Positions 25,354-35,936 of a stretch of DNA of 64,000 nt are shown here, in pieces. Every line of letters begins with the position of its first letter. The first letter of the stretch is position 1. A model generated the notes under the pieces. The model had not been told where the DNA came from. It worked only from the letters and a program-made list of their open reading frames with translations, and did no database searches. The position numbers and the translations under genes were made by a program. Origin of the DNA: Lactarius indigo (Eukaryota; Basidiomycota; Agaricomycetes; Russulales; Russulaceae); contig JAFKAC010000170.1 in assembly GCA_025766275.1 (NCBI GenBank), positions 1 to 64,000 of the forward strand, read 5' to 3'.

Positions 25354-27900
25354 TTGGATTGTGGTACCCCGGGAGAGCAGTCACCTGACAATCATGCACA
25401 CGCAGGTGACCACACAGAGAGTAACCACCCCACACAAGACGATGACCCTGTGCCTAGCCCATCAGAACAAGAGCTATGCCAGGTATTGCACCAGCCCGGG
25501 ACTCAGGCCACAGTTAGGAACACTGAGTCCCCTCGACCTGAAAACGACAAGGGCACAGGCATACCCTCCCCTGCACAGCAGGGTTCTCCAGGGGATTGTG
25601 ATACACAATGGGTGCATACCCCACCCCCAGACAATGCCAATAACCAACAGGGAGATGTGGGTGTGTACATTGGGCATGATGTGCAGCCTGATGATCTCCC
25701 TGGAGGTCCAAACAACTGGGATCCAGACACCATCATACCTCACCTCAACACACTTTGCATGTCTGTGGAGTTTATCAAGGGACTCTTGCATGCATCCTTA
25801 GATGGTGACCCTATTCCTGATGACATTCGTGAATGGTTGTGCTCTTCTCTGACAGAGCCTATCAGCATCAGCAAGGAGCTAAGACTTACTTTGAGGCTTC
25901 TCTTAGGGACTGTAAATGGATCTTGGGTGACTTACGATAGTATTTGCTCTGCTCTAAGGGAGTATGTTCCTGATGCAGAATTCCAGTCATATGATCGCAT
26001 GAAGTGGACAATCACTGAGTTGATGGGGGTAGTCCCTGTTATGACTGATATGTGCTATGAATCTTGCGTGGCGTTCTCTGGACCATTCTTGGAGCTTTGT
26101 GCTTGTCCTGAGTGTTCTTTGCCACAGTACAACTCTGTCACCTGTGGGGGCAGAGTTGTATCCATACCTCATAAACAAGCCCTAATGATACCTGTGGGAC
26201 CACAGATTCAAGCACAGTATTGGTCACACCAAAGCACATGGAATATGGGTCACCAACATCAAGTGATGGAGCCTTTGCTGGCTAGGCTACGTGCTGGTGG
26301 CTCTATCAACATTTATGATGACATGTACTGCAGCTCCCTCCTCCTCGACACAGCACTCCATGGTGATCTCTTGTCCAACAACACTGTATTGATGCTCTCT
26401 ATCAATGGCATGCAGTTATATCAGAGCAAGCAATTGGATTGCTGGATTTATATCTGGGTTCTACTGGATCTGGCACCTGACTTATGATACAAAAAGAAAT
26501 ATGTGCTGCTGGGTGGCTTTATTCCTGGTCCAAGCAAGCCTAAGAACTTGGACTCATTCATCTACACTGGCTTGCACCATCTTTCTGCACTCTAGAGGGA
26601 TGGACTACACATGTGGGACTGTTCCACAGGGCATGTATTCACTTCACGTCCATTCTTCTTCTTGGGCACTGTGGACAGACCTGGTCTATCTGCACTGCAT
26701 GGGCAGGTGGGACACCATGGCATGTACAGATGTCACGAATACTGCAGCTTGAGAGGGTGTCACAAGCTGGGGGGTCCCCATTATTAGCCAGTGCTCCTCA
26801 AACTGCTGAACTACAACCTTCCTGGGTGTGATCATGGCGATGTTGATGCCTTTTGACTGCTGAAGGCATCATCTGAGTTGTACTTTGAGAACCTGACTCT
26901 TCTTCAGAGTTGCACTGACACGCAGTTTAAACAGAATTGGAAAGAGACTGGCCTGTGCAAACCAAGTATTTTCTTGGGTCTGGATCTGAAACACTCAACT
27001 GGTCTCCCCAGATGCTTGGCTATCGACCACATGCATATAATTGTGATCAATCTTCCTGACCTGCTCATAAGTCTCTGGTGCAGGACTATAGACTGTGACA
27101 AGAATGACTCAAAGAAGCTCTGGGACTGGGTCATGCTTGTTGGAGACACTTGGAAAACACATGGCCAGGACATAGTGTGCTGCCACCCATACCTGCCAGG
27201 GTCATTTGATTGCCCTCCTTGGAACCCTGCTGAGAAGATATCCAGTGGCTACAAAGCATGGGAGTTCTTAGTCTATGTCTTTGGATACTGCCTGGCATTA
27301 CTCTATGGTGTTCTTCTGCAGTGCTATTGGCTAAACTTCTGCAAGCTAGCATCTGCTGTTTGGCTCCTCCAACAGCATGCAATCTCGGTCTCCCAGCTTC
27401 AAAAGGCTCAGCAACTCATGCTTGACTTTACCAAAGAATATGAAGCAATCTATTACCGCTGAATGGTGTTGTGACTTCACTTCTGTTGACAGAGCATCCA
27501 TGGACTTTCTCATCTTGCTCCAGATGCTGTTTGTCTGGGACCTGGCGTCTATTCATCTCAGTGGACTCTGGAGCATACTATTGGCAACCTGGGGGAGGAA
27601 GTCAAGCAACCTTCAAACCCATATGCAAACATTGCAAACTGTGGACTGTGCTGCTCACAGTTTTCTGCCATCCACGTGATTCTGCCTGACTTAGAGCCAG
27701 ATGCCCCAAGTCTACCATGAGGTGCTGTCAACCTTGGTGATGGCTATGTTCTTCTCAGGGCTCAGGATGAGACTGGCATCACTCTTGTGGGAGAACAGGC
27801 GGATACAATCTGTGCATTCTTATGTTTGGACTCAGAAGATGGCCAAGTACCCTTTGGCTAGCTGTCACGCCTCTGTGGGGGTGTGTGTTGTTCTGTAACA
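25354..27900 (+). pseudogene. CACTA (CMC, Tnp2-type) transposase relic
   Basis: A 377-codon open stretch (25354-26487) begins with a Pro/Asp/Gln-rich region and then has EPISISKELRLTLRLLLG, MTDMCYESCVAFSG and LELCACPECSLPQYN (a CxC...CxxC zinc-binding block). These match the N-terminal half of basidiomycete Tnp2-like transposases. After a TGA at 26485 the frame goes on for another 1.3 kb with more in-frame stops: KYVLLGGFIPGPSKPKNLDS, GHVFTSRPFFFLGTVDRPG, HMHIIVINLPDLLISLW, YLPGSFDCPPWNPAEKI and GYKAWEFLVYVFGY. Then come HGLSHLAPDAVCLGPGVYSS and HTIGNLGEEVKQPSNPYAN. The latter blocks belong to the conserved DDE-containing transposase body. Terminal inverted repeats were not found, so the ends are approximate. 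The many stops and CpG scarcity mark it as inactive. Confidence 0.75.
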
Positions 27901-27993
27901 GATCCTGCCTGAGGCAAAGGACTCTGAGTCAGATCCCCACTGAGTGGAAGGACTCCTAAGGTCTTCTGTAACAGCCCCTGTGATAAGGTGACT

Positions 27994-28575
27994 TGTTATG
28001 ATCCGATGCTTCGGACCTCAGTTACAGTGTGTTCTCATCTTGTTCTTTCTCCTTATGTCCCATACCTTGTTACCCAAAGGAGCTACTACTGTTAGTGGTG
28101 TTACTTGTCTTGATCCGAATGTCTCTTTACTCCATCTAGTTTCTTTACTTCTGTGTGGGCTTGTGTTCATGTTATTTGGAACCTTGCCCTATAGAAACCT
28201 GTACTGTAGACTGTAGGAAGCCAGACTTGGCTTCGTTTGCAATCTAGCAACCTTGCCTCCGTACTTTGGTGTGACTTCGCCTTATCCCCCTCTTCTTGTG
28301 CATCCCCCACCTCAGTCCCTAACCCGGACACTTCAAAGTCTTTGCAGTTGAACTATATCAATGCGTCACACCTGTTATACTCTGTGCACTAGCAAGATCA
28401 AGTGTAGAGAAGTGTCAGACACTTCGGACGAGGAGTCCTATATTACAGAGTAGTGTTGCACCTTGTGCCACACTTTCGCCACTTGTATTTCATAGCAATA
28501 AGACAACAGAGGTCTTTGCTTGATACTTGTGTGATTTGAAACCTCCAGAACCTACGCCCCTGCTAGGGCGTAACA
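27994..28575 (-). repeat. Gypsy-A LTR at a rearrangement junction (no internal sequence)
   Basis: 582 bp beginning TGTTATGATCCGATGC and ending CTAGGGCGTAACA. It is the reverse complement of the LTR at 60991-61575, with visible point differences throughout, so it is an older copy of the same family. Both ends are complete (TG...CA). No matching 5-bp duplication is visible: the left flank is GTGACT and the right flank AGGGA. On the left is CACTA-relic sequence and on the right is a truncated Copia-1, so this LTR marks a deletion or recombination breakpoint. Confidence 0.85.
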
Positions 28576-31162
28576 AGGGAGGAGGGACATGGTGCATAAT
28601 GCACGTTGCACTAGGACGTGGTGGGGGTGAAGTGGGAGTGGTCTGCTCACATTTAGGTGTGGTGGGCAGAGCTGGCAAAGCAGGTGGTGGAGTGGTGGGG
28701 TGTGGTTGGACTTGTGGGGGGTCTAGGAGCCTTTCAACATCCTCCTCCTCACTACTACTGGAGTGTGCAGGGGAGGGTGCTCGCATTGGTGGTAACGCCG
28801 GCAGGTGAGGCATGGCAGTCACTGTTGTGCTAGGCACGACTGGTGGTGAAGGTGTGGGGTGTGTCTCAACACCCTGGAGGGATGGGAAGCTACTCTCGTC
28901 GAATGTCACATCCCTGGACACTCAAACAGAGCGGGCTGAGCAGTCCCAGAGCTTATAGCCCTTAGATTCGGGCTCAAACCCAATAAGCGTGACCTCAATG
29001 GCCTTCACATCCAATTTGCGACGCTTATCAGCAGGTACGTGCATGTACCCCTTGCATCCAAAGATGCAAAGATGTGAGACATCAGGCACTTTGCCAGAGT
29101 GCCAGAGCTCATAAGGAGTGCACCACTTGAGCCCACAGACTGGAGAGCAGTTGTAGATGTGCACAGCTGCGCACACCACATGCTCCCAGAAGCCTTTAGA
29201 CATGCCAGCTGTGTGGAGCATGGACATTGCCTTATCCATAATGGTGCGGTTAAACCACTCAGCTTTTCCATTGGACTGTGGTGAACCCGGCATCATGAGG
29301 TGATGCTCTATCCCTTTCTGCTTAAGAATGTCCTGCGTGACACTCGACATGTACTTGCCACCATGGTCAGAGTGCAGAGTGTGCAACTTATGGCCAGACT
29401 GGGTTTCACCCCAGGCCAAATACATCTGCAGCGACTTAGCAAACTGATCCTTCGACTTAAGGAAGTGAACCACAGTGAACTTAGTGTGGTCGTCTATGAA
29501 GGTGGCTGTGTATGTCGGGGCTTGCAGGGACTGGGTTTGCATAGGACCGGTGAGGTCACTGTGCACAATCTCAAATTGACGAGTTGTCCTTTTATTGGAG
29601 GATGCAGAAAAGGGTTGGCGAGTGGATTTACCCATCTCGCACCCACGGCAGACTGTGTGGGCTGTGGTAGAGCTATCTATGTCCATGCCAGTAGTGGCAG
29701 AGGGACCATGCGCCTTCAGTGCTGCAGAGGATATGTGTCCCATACGTTGATGCCAGATATCAAGTGTGGCAGCACTTGATTTTGTGTGGGCGTTGAGGCC
29801 AATGCTGGCTGCGTCCAACCAGTAGAGGTTGTCCTCAAGGTAGCCTTTGGCCACACACTTTTGGTTGATAGATATTTTAAATGAGCCACTATCAAAGGCA
29901 ATCTCAGCACCCTTTTGTGCTAGGGCACACGTCGACAAGAAGCGCGTCTTCACCTGTGGTAGGTGTAGCATATTACTGAGGGTGATAGAGATACCCTGGC
30001 TTGTTGTAAAGACGACAGACCCGACACCCACTTGGTCTATAGTGGACTTATCCCCTAGGCGTACAGTGCCTTTAGTCAGGGTATAGTCCTTGAAGTCAGA
30101 CCGATGTGGTGTAATGTGGTGTGTGGCACCACTGTCCATCATCCAATGCACACGCGAGGCAGCATACAAGGCAACACTGATAGATTCAGAAGCCCAATCT
30201 ATGGCGGGCTCTACGACCTCCTTAATGGAGGCGGTGGTAGGTACTAAGACATGACTGTTGGTGGCCTTGTTGCTACTCTTCTCTTTCTCCTTTGCATCAG
30301 CCTCATCCTTCTTCTTCTTCCTGCAGTCAGGCTTGATATGGCCCTTTTTGTTGCAATAGTGGCAAGTTAGACCAGAGTGGTCCTTCTTGCCCTTCTTGCC
30401 CGTCGACTTGACGGGGGCCACCTTGTTGAGGGAAGAGCCAGAGGGCCCGGCATGGCGAGCTTCTTCTGACACTATGCGTGCAATTATTTCAGCATGTTTA
30501 AGTGCGGAGGGGGCCCCACTGGCAAGGATGGTAGAGGCCAACACCTCATAAGAGGGCGGCAGCACGTGGAGGAGAATGAGGCAGTACTGGACATCAGAGA
30601 CACCCATCTGCGCATTGGAAAGGGCAACACTTAGCTCATTGAGCTTGGCCAGTTGGGCGGCCATGGGTGCAGAGTCGTCAAGTCAGGCTTGCATTAACTG
30701 GATCCACAAGTTGAAGATAGTGGTGCTGCCTGAGGCACCAGCATATACGTCTCTCAGCTTGTCCCACTTTGCCTTGAAGGTGGCATAGACAGTATTGTCC
30801 ACCACAAGGGAGTAGACATCTGGTTTTAAGTAAAGGCGGAGGTACACCTTGGAACGACGTTGGACTGAGTCCCACTCATTGGAGGTGATACCCGACAGGG
30901 GTGTGTCCAAAGTGAACACATCCTCAGCTTCATGCAGCGTGAGGATGGCCTCAATGGTCCCAGACCATTCATTCCATCCAGTGCCATCAAACTGAGAGAG
31001 GTGGATGCCTGATGGCATACCAAAGTTGGCACTGTGGGCCTGAGAGAGACGTGTGGAGGGTGTGGACCCAGAAGGAGGAGGGAGTGAGCCTCCTGCAGAG
31101 CCACTGGTGGGGCTGGGAGGAGCACCAGCACCAGCAGCAGGGGTAGATGAAGAACCAGACAT
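28576..31162 (-). pseudogene. Copia-1 gag-pol pseudogene
   Basis: Starts MSGSSSTPAAGAGAPP at 31162. Gag has FDGTGWNEWSGTIEAILTLH and the zinc knuckle CHYCNKKGHIKPDCRK. Protease follows (MDSGATHHIT), then pre-integrase HQRMGHISS and CRGCEMGKSTRQP, and integrase with HSDLTGP, LHSDHGGKYMS and SPQSNGKAEWFNRT. A TGA at 30683-30685 replaces CGC of Copia-2 and a TGA at 28922-28924 replaces CGA. After 28922 the frame continues through a proline-rich linker to HVPPP, where the copia sequence ends at 28576. The two stops and the 3' truncation make it non-functional. Confidence 0.9.
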
Positions 31163-31931
31163 TGGGATGATTTATCTATTGCCGAGGAGCAGTCAGCGAT
31201 AGTGCTTCATAGTTGCAAGACAAAGATAGAGGGGGATACCACTCCTGTCTGTGATTCTGTAAGGCCAGAATGCTAACACGTCCTGCCTCCTGATAGTATG
31301 CCAGTGATACAAGGGCTAGGCCCAGGTTGGAAGAGTCCCTTTGCCATACCATGAGCTAGCTGCCAGCCAGGATGTGTCTAAGATGCAGCTCAAATGGTTT
31401 GCGTCAGGGGGAAGGTGAAGGGATTGCTTTCAGAGCCCAAGGCTGTCTACCTCAGCCTTCTCAGCCTGTTGGTTGCCTCATCGCCACAAGTGGCTTTACT
31501 GAATCCTTTCCCATTGCCGCTACAAGGCAGGTATCTGGTTGCAGAACACCATAATGGTGAACACCCCCCAGAGCCTGAACCAGGTTTTACACTCCCATGG
31601 TGAGGAGATCCTGCACCCAGTGTGGAGCACCAGAGACAGCTGGCACTAAGCTCCACAATACACAGCCCAGTGGGCCATGCACGCCTGGATATTTTGAAGT
31701 TAAGGGGCTACCAGACCCAGTCTCCTTGCGCATAGTGCAGGGGCTAGGAAAACAGTAGGGGTGAAAGTAGGACTACTGGGCAGTACATACACAGGAGGTT
31801 CCTCAGCAGAGACAAGTGGCACCCCACTGTCCTCTGCCTTGGGCAAGGCTGGTAAGGCCCCAGACAGACCTTAGCCTGGTGTGTCCTCCTAGGAAGACAG
31901 TGACCAGCCAAGTGGAGTGGCTAGGGCACCA

Positions 31932-31943
31932 GGGCCCATAACC
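31932..31943 (-). other. Copia-1 primer-binding site (half initiator-Met tRNA type)
   Basis: The + strand GGGCCCATAACC directly abuts the LTR at 31944. It equals the anticodon-loop core of eukaryotic initiator Met tRNA (anticodon CAT inside), so in element orientation this is a GGTTATGGGCCC primer site for a cleaved half tRNA. The same 12 bases are at the same place in Copia-2 and, in the other orientation, in Copia-3. Confidence 0.8.
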
Positions 31944-32769
31944 TGATGAACAGCAAAGACATAACCAATACTCACAGTGACAAGGTAGACTGTGGTGAGA
32001 TACTGGAGGCAGCTGGATAGCAGCAGAGGGGGATGTCAAGCAAGTGAAGCAGAAGTGTCTGGTACACAGCAGTGAGAGAACTGATATTGGTATTACAGTG
32101 GAGAAAATGTACCTGGTACACAGCAGTGAGAGAACTGATGTGGACCAGGAGCGTACAAGCACTACTACTTATACTATACAGGAGGGTGACACAACTACAA
32201 GGTAGGTAACACAGCGTCACAGAGTACAAGGGACACATTGTTCTACAACAGGACAAAGGAGTGTGTGTAAAGAGAACAAGGCGTGCAAGAACAAGGAAAG
32301 TTCAGACAAAGATGATATCATAGTGACATCATATAGCAGGATCCAAATCGATAGACCCCTTCAACAAATACACAAGGTGCGGACTTGAAAGTTTACTAGC
32401 GGGGTTCATAATTAAGTCAGAGGAAAAATGTTTTTAAAATTAGTTATGTCGCAAGAATCGAGTTATAAAATAGTTGTCCCAACATATTGCTCGGCAGCGT
32501 TGCCATCCCTCCCAGTTCGAGCACGCACACACTTTGCTCAAGATATATATACAACATCTCAGTCCCACGTCATGTCTCACAGTATGCAGTTTCCTTGCAA
32601 TGGTGTGGCACACCAGCCTGAAGCTGTGCTTGTTGAGCTGCAAGTCAAACTTCGTGAAACATGGGACACTGAGAGTTAGTATGTCCCTGCGTCGTGGTGA
32701 TCACCAGGGTGATCTGGGTGCCCGTGACTGGTAATGTCGTGACGCAAGTGTAAATACACGCATGGTGAC

Positions 32770-33245
32770 GCCACCTCTGGGTGGAGTACGGCGCAAGTGG
32801 GCGCGCAGGCTTCCGCGGGGCAAGAGATGTCGTATGTAGGTCCGTGGCAGTTGTGGCCGCGCCCGTGTTGAATAGCTAAGCCCGCACACGAGTGCTGCAG
32901 GGTCGGTAAAGGGAATGGTGAGCTACATGGAGCCCCGCTGGATTGGGTGGTTGCAGGTGATCGGAAACAGTCGTGCATGCTTCCGCACAATGCAAGACTT
33001 CACAGACGTGGGTGCCTTGGTCGTAGACGCGTCGTGCGCAATTTCCTAAGGCCGCGCGCAAGTGTGGCGAGATCGGGAATATGAACAGTGGGCTATGGTC
33101 AATAGTGATCGGAAATGGTCATGCACGCTTCCGCGGGACGCGAAACTTCGCGGAGATAGCCTCCTCGGTCTTTGATGGGTCGCGCTAGAGTCGGTAAGGC
33201 CGCGCGTGGGTGCGGCACGCTGGGGAAACCGGGGAACGCGAGGGG
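32770..33245. repeat. GC-rich ~150-bp tandem repeat array, copy 1
   Basis: At least two clear units and a third more diverged one. Shared blocks, in order: TCGGAAAyrGTCrTGCAyGC, then CTTCCGC, then a CGCGAAACTTCGC-like piece, CCTTGGTC or CCTCGGTC, then TAAGGCCGCGCG, and AGTGyGGC. The two best starts are at about 32960 and 33109. The same blocks recur at 46610-46930. No ORF or tRNA fold was recognised. Confidence 0.6.
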
Positions 33246-33799
33246 GAACGTTAAAAAGTCGAAATGTGCAAAGAGCCCTAAGGGTGCTAAGGACAGTCAG
33301 GACGAAAATGGAAAACGTTCGAAACGTCCTAAGGACGCTAAGTGCTGAGCATGCTATCGTAAGCAAAGGCTTGGGTGCATGTATCTTAGGGGTCCCGCGG
33401 TGGTGACCCCCCGGTGACGTGACCGCCTGTCACCAGCGCCATCACCAGGCCCAGCGACCGACCGGACGTACACTCTATATAACAGGGGTTTCCGAACCTG
33501 GTATGGCCCAAGGGTTCGGGCGGGTACGGAATTTGTGACCCTCACGAAACCCTTACCCAATGTCACGGGTCACGGGTTTCGTTGGGCACGCAGGTCACCG
33601 GACTGGGCGCTGCTGCAACGTGTCAACAACCACCACAGCAACATTCATGTCCAATGCAGTCCTCGTCAACTGCATTCATTTGGTCCAGGAAACCCTCAAG
33701 AAGCTACTAGGCTAAGTGGTCTTGCCATGTCATTTTAGCTGACTTTTAGCTAACTACAATATTGTGTTTTTTTTGTTTTTTTTACTGTCTAGGTTTAAA

Positions 33800-34110
33800 C
33801 ACGCTCTCTGGGTGCCACGACATCACAACACCAACATGGTGCCACGACTCGACATCACCACGACACCATGACACAGACGCAGCGCCGACACCACGACATC
33901 AATATGGTGCCAACCGACGCGGTGCCGCAACACCACGACTCTGACACAGCGCCCTGGCACCATGACACCGACATGGCACCACAACGTCACAATACCAATG
34001 CGGCGCTGTGACGCCACAGCAGCAACGTGGTGCCACGACCCCGTAACACCAATACGGCGCTGCGACACCCACGACACCGACGCGGCTTGCAAGCCTCACC
34101 CACAACGCTA
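33800..34110. repeat. CACGACACC-type degenerate minisatellite
   Basis: Many imperfect copies of short words such as GGTGCCACGAC, CACCACGAC, CACGACACC and CAACACCA, in about 300 bp, with units of roughly 20-40 bp. It fills the right part of the TIR element. The 60-90 codon ORFs in it are consequences of the repeat. Confidence 0.6.
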
Positions 34111-34632
34111 TGGCCTTCTTAGATTACAACTATTAGTGTAGTACAGTTACTAAATATACACTAGTCCTGTCGGACACATGAAAAGGTAATTTTCACCATG
34201 CGGCCTGAGGTATCTTAGTCATATCACCCCGTTGCATGGCAAGCACGACTTAGCATTGAAAGTGATAAGTATAATTTTATTCATTTATTTGTATTTATAA
34301 CATTTATTTTCTGTGGGAAAAAAGGCCGGCATGAGTCGTTTAAACCCCGGTACCACTGTACTCGAAATGGAAGGGGCCTATCGATTTGGATCCTGCTGTA
34401 ATAAAGATAAGAACTAAAGGAGAACAAAGTACAAAGTACAATGAAGCGTCTGGAGTGTTCTGCATGATGTCATAGTACATGATGTCATACATGATGCAAT
34501 GATCAGTGCTAGATTGTACAGATCAAATGTAAGTAATCTACAAGTCCAATTAATCTAATCTAAAGCAGTCCATGCTGCAAGTCCGGTCCGTATGAGCTGC
34601 TAAGTGTGCAAGGGTCACTTATCAACAGTTAC

Positions 34633-35027
34633 TGTTGAATATACCAGTATCTTATCTTAAGTGGGTCGATATCTCTACTATACGTTCTGTTTCTGATTAC
34701 TTTATGACTGAACAAGCATCGTGCAAATCCACGCAATGTCTACATATTTCTGTGATTATTGTCTTGGTTTGTTTCCCCAGTCATACCAGCAACTGTTTAT
34801 ATCATTGTTCCTGTTGCTCCTTGGAATTGGAGGAGCATTTATTACCATACCATCCTCCAGTACTTAAGCTCTTAGTTTTGTAGCTTAGCACCTCAGTTAC
34901 TGCATTCCAGCGTGTGCAGGAACTGAGAAGCGACTGTTCTTTGTACAGATGTCACTCGCACATGTTTACTGATTGAACTCATTTATATTCCTTTATTCAC
35001 CTATCTACGTGTCCATACCTTGTAAAA
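34633..35027 (+). repeat. Copia-3 5' LTR (approximate)
   Basis: It starts with TGTTGAATATACC at 34633, exactly 5 bp after the end of the Copia-1 LTR, and ends just before the primer site at 35028. The exact 3' end is uncertain: the last CA is at 35014-35015 (GTGTCCA), 12 bases before the primer site. Confidence 0.55.
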
Positions 35028-35039
35028 GGTTATGGGCCC
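35028..35039 (+). other. Copia-3 primer-binding site, half initiator-Met tRNA type
   Basis: GGTTATGGGCCC is identical to the Copia-1/-2 primer sites although LTR and gag are different. The ATG inside it (35032-35034) is in frame with the gag ORF. Confidence 0.7.
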
Positions 35040-35295
35040 TGCCCCTGCTGCTATGTCTGACCCTCTTCCCACCTCTGTTCCCCATCTTGATCCTACCGGC
35101 TCTAATTGGGCCATCTTCTCTATGCGCTTTGAGAAGGCTATGGAGGCCAATCAGAAGTGGGGCCACTTCACTGGCTCCACCATATGCCCTGTTCCTTCAG
35201 ATGTCAATAAGCCTATCAATGAGGAGAAGAAAGAACTTGCCACATGGGATCAAGATGAGACCCTCGCTCATTACCTCCTTTCCCAATGCCTTCCC
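35032..35295 (+). pseudogene. Copia-3 gag N-terminus, truncated
   Basis: An ORF of about 88 codons reads MGPAPAAMSDPLPTSVPHLD, PTGSNWAIFSMRFEKAMEAN, KWGHFTGST and ELATWDQDETLAHYLLSQCL. The 'L.G.NW..W..R......WGHF.G' pattern is typical of copia gag in basidiomycetes. The real start could be the second Met (MSDP). At 35296 it is cut by a different LTR, and nothing later of the element was found. Confidence 0.7.
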
Positions 35296-35700
35296 TGTTA
35301 CAGTTCTGAGGGACCGTCTGGGTTCTCTACGGAGCTGAGCTCAACATTCGGGTAGAGTCAGAACTTGCTGTTCTTTAGCAAGTCTAGTTTGGGGGTACTT
35401 GTGTCACTCAAGGAGTTCACAAGTGAGTGGAAAGGAGACAAGGTACTTGGTATTCAAGAACTAAGAGTACACAAGGAATTGTGCTACTCTTTGTGCTACT
35501 TCTTATAGTCGTACATACTGTTGTTTTTCGGGACTGTTTTCTACGAGCCATGTCACACAGGCTGACGTGTCAACTACTACGTGGCAATGGCACCATAAAG
35601 CGTGCTCATTGCAAGATGGAAACTTCTGTAAAACTTTTGAGGGTCAATTCTTCAACGCTCACCGTGTGACATGACGTCACGATGTCATGTGACCGTGACA
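35296..35700 (-). repeat. Gypsy-B 3' LTR inserted in Copia-3 gag
   Basis: A 405-bp TG...CA stretch, TGTTACAGTTCTGAGG at the left and GACCGTGACA at the right. Right next to it on the + strand is TAGCCCCCCTTCTAAGTC, i.e. a purine-rich AAGGGGGGCTA in minus orientation. Gypsy-A has the same arrangement (TGAGCCCCTCTCTAAGTC at 61575). I therefore read this as the 3' LTR of a minus-strand gypsy-type element, of another family than Gypsy-A. Confidence 0.6.
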
Positions 35701-35936
35701 TAGCCCCCCTTCTAAGTCAAGTCGTCTCGACTTGCATCACTAGCTGCATGAGTAAAATCGTAGTTGTGTTGGAATATGTAGTGTGCAGGTCATCTGTATG
35801 GGTCACCACATCGTTGGGCGCGAAGCTGTGCAGTGGCCTGCGTGGCGCGTTCGCGATCGACAGCTTGTCCAAGGACCGCGAGCCATGCACAGTACGTGTT
35901 GGCATGAGTGGCGCTTGGAGAGACGTGGCATACCCG

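Larger units (their letters stand above)
32334..34398. mobile_element. 2,065-bp non-autonomous TIR DNA transposon in Copia-1 LTR
   Basis: The ends are inverted repeats: left TAGCAGGATCCAAATCGATAG at 32334 and the right end reads CTATCGATTTGGATCCTGCTG, identical except for the outermost base. The similarity goes on inward with ACCCCTTC/GCCCCTTC. TA at 32332-32333 and TA at 34399-34400 flank it, and joining the flanks restores LTR sequence (GACATCA-TA-ATAAAG). A TA duplication suggests a Tc1/mariner-like or related transposase. No transposase-like ORF is inside: the content is a 150-bp GC-rich repeat array and a CACGAC-type minisatellite, so it must have been moved in trans. Confidence 0.85.
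28576..34627 (-). mobile_element. Copia-1: truncated, decayed Ty1/copia element with a nested insertion
   Basis: It keeps the 5' LTR (31944-34627, interrupted by a TIR element), a tRNA primer site, a leader (31163-31931) and gag plus about half of pol. It stops abruptly at 28576 beside the gypsy LTR; reverse transcriptase, RNase H and the 3' LTR are missing. Its leader and coding region align over their whole length with Copia-2 at 39460-45804. The differences are dominated by CG to TG or CA changes. Confidence 0.9.
31944..34627 (-). repeat. Copia-1 5' LTR, split by a nested TIR element
   Basis: LTR sequence runs from TGATGAACAGC at 31944 to 32333, and resumes at about 34399 with TAATAAAGATAAGAACTAAAG through TTATCAACA at 34627. 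Joined, it is about 615-620 bp and aligns with the Copia-2 LTR. A 26-bp motif starting CTGGTACACAGCAGTG occurs twice about 60 bp apart, as in Copia-2 (CTGGCACACAGCAGTG). The intervening 2 kb has its own inverted termini. Confidence 0.9.

Noticed and set aside
29300..29779. 159-codon + ORF, also present at 42555-43034
   Set aside because: Antisense shadow of the copia integrase; it repeats because the element repeats.
32880..33245. tRNA-derived SINE
   Set aside because: I looked for A- and B-box patterns in the GC-rich repeat units and found none convincing.
33800..34110. CRISPR-like array
   Set aside because: Units are variable in length and sequence without unique spacers, in a eukaryotic genome: a minisatellite.
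32334..34398. Helitron or captured-gene element
   Set aside because: Clear terminal inverted repeats and a TA duplication fit a cut-and-paste DNA transposon; no CTRR end or hairpin seen.
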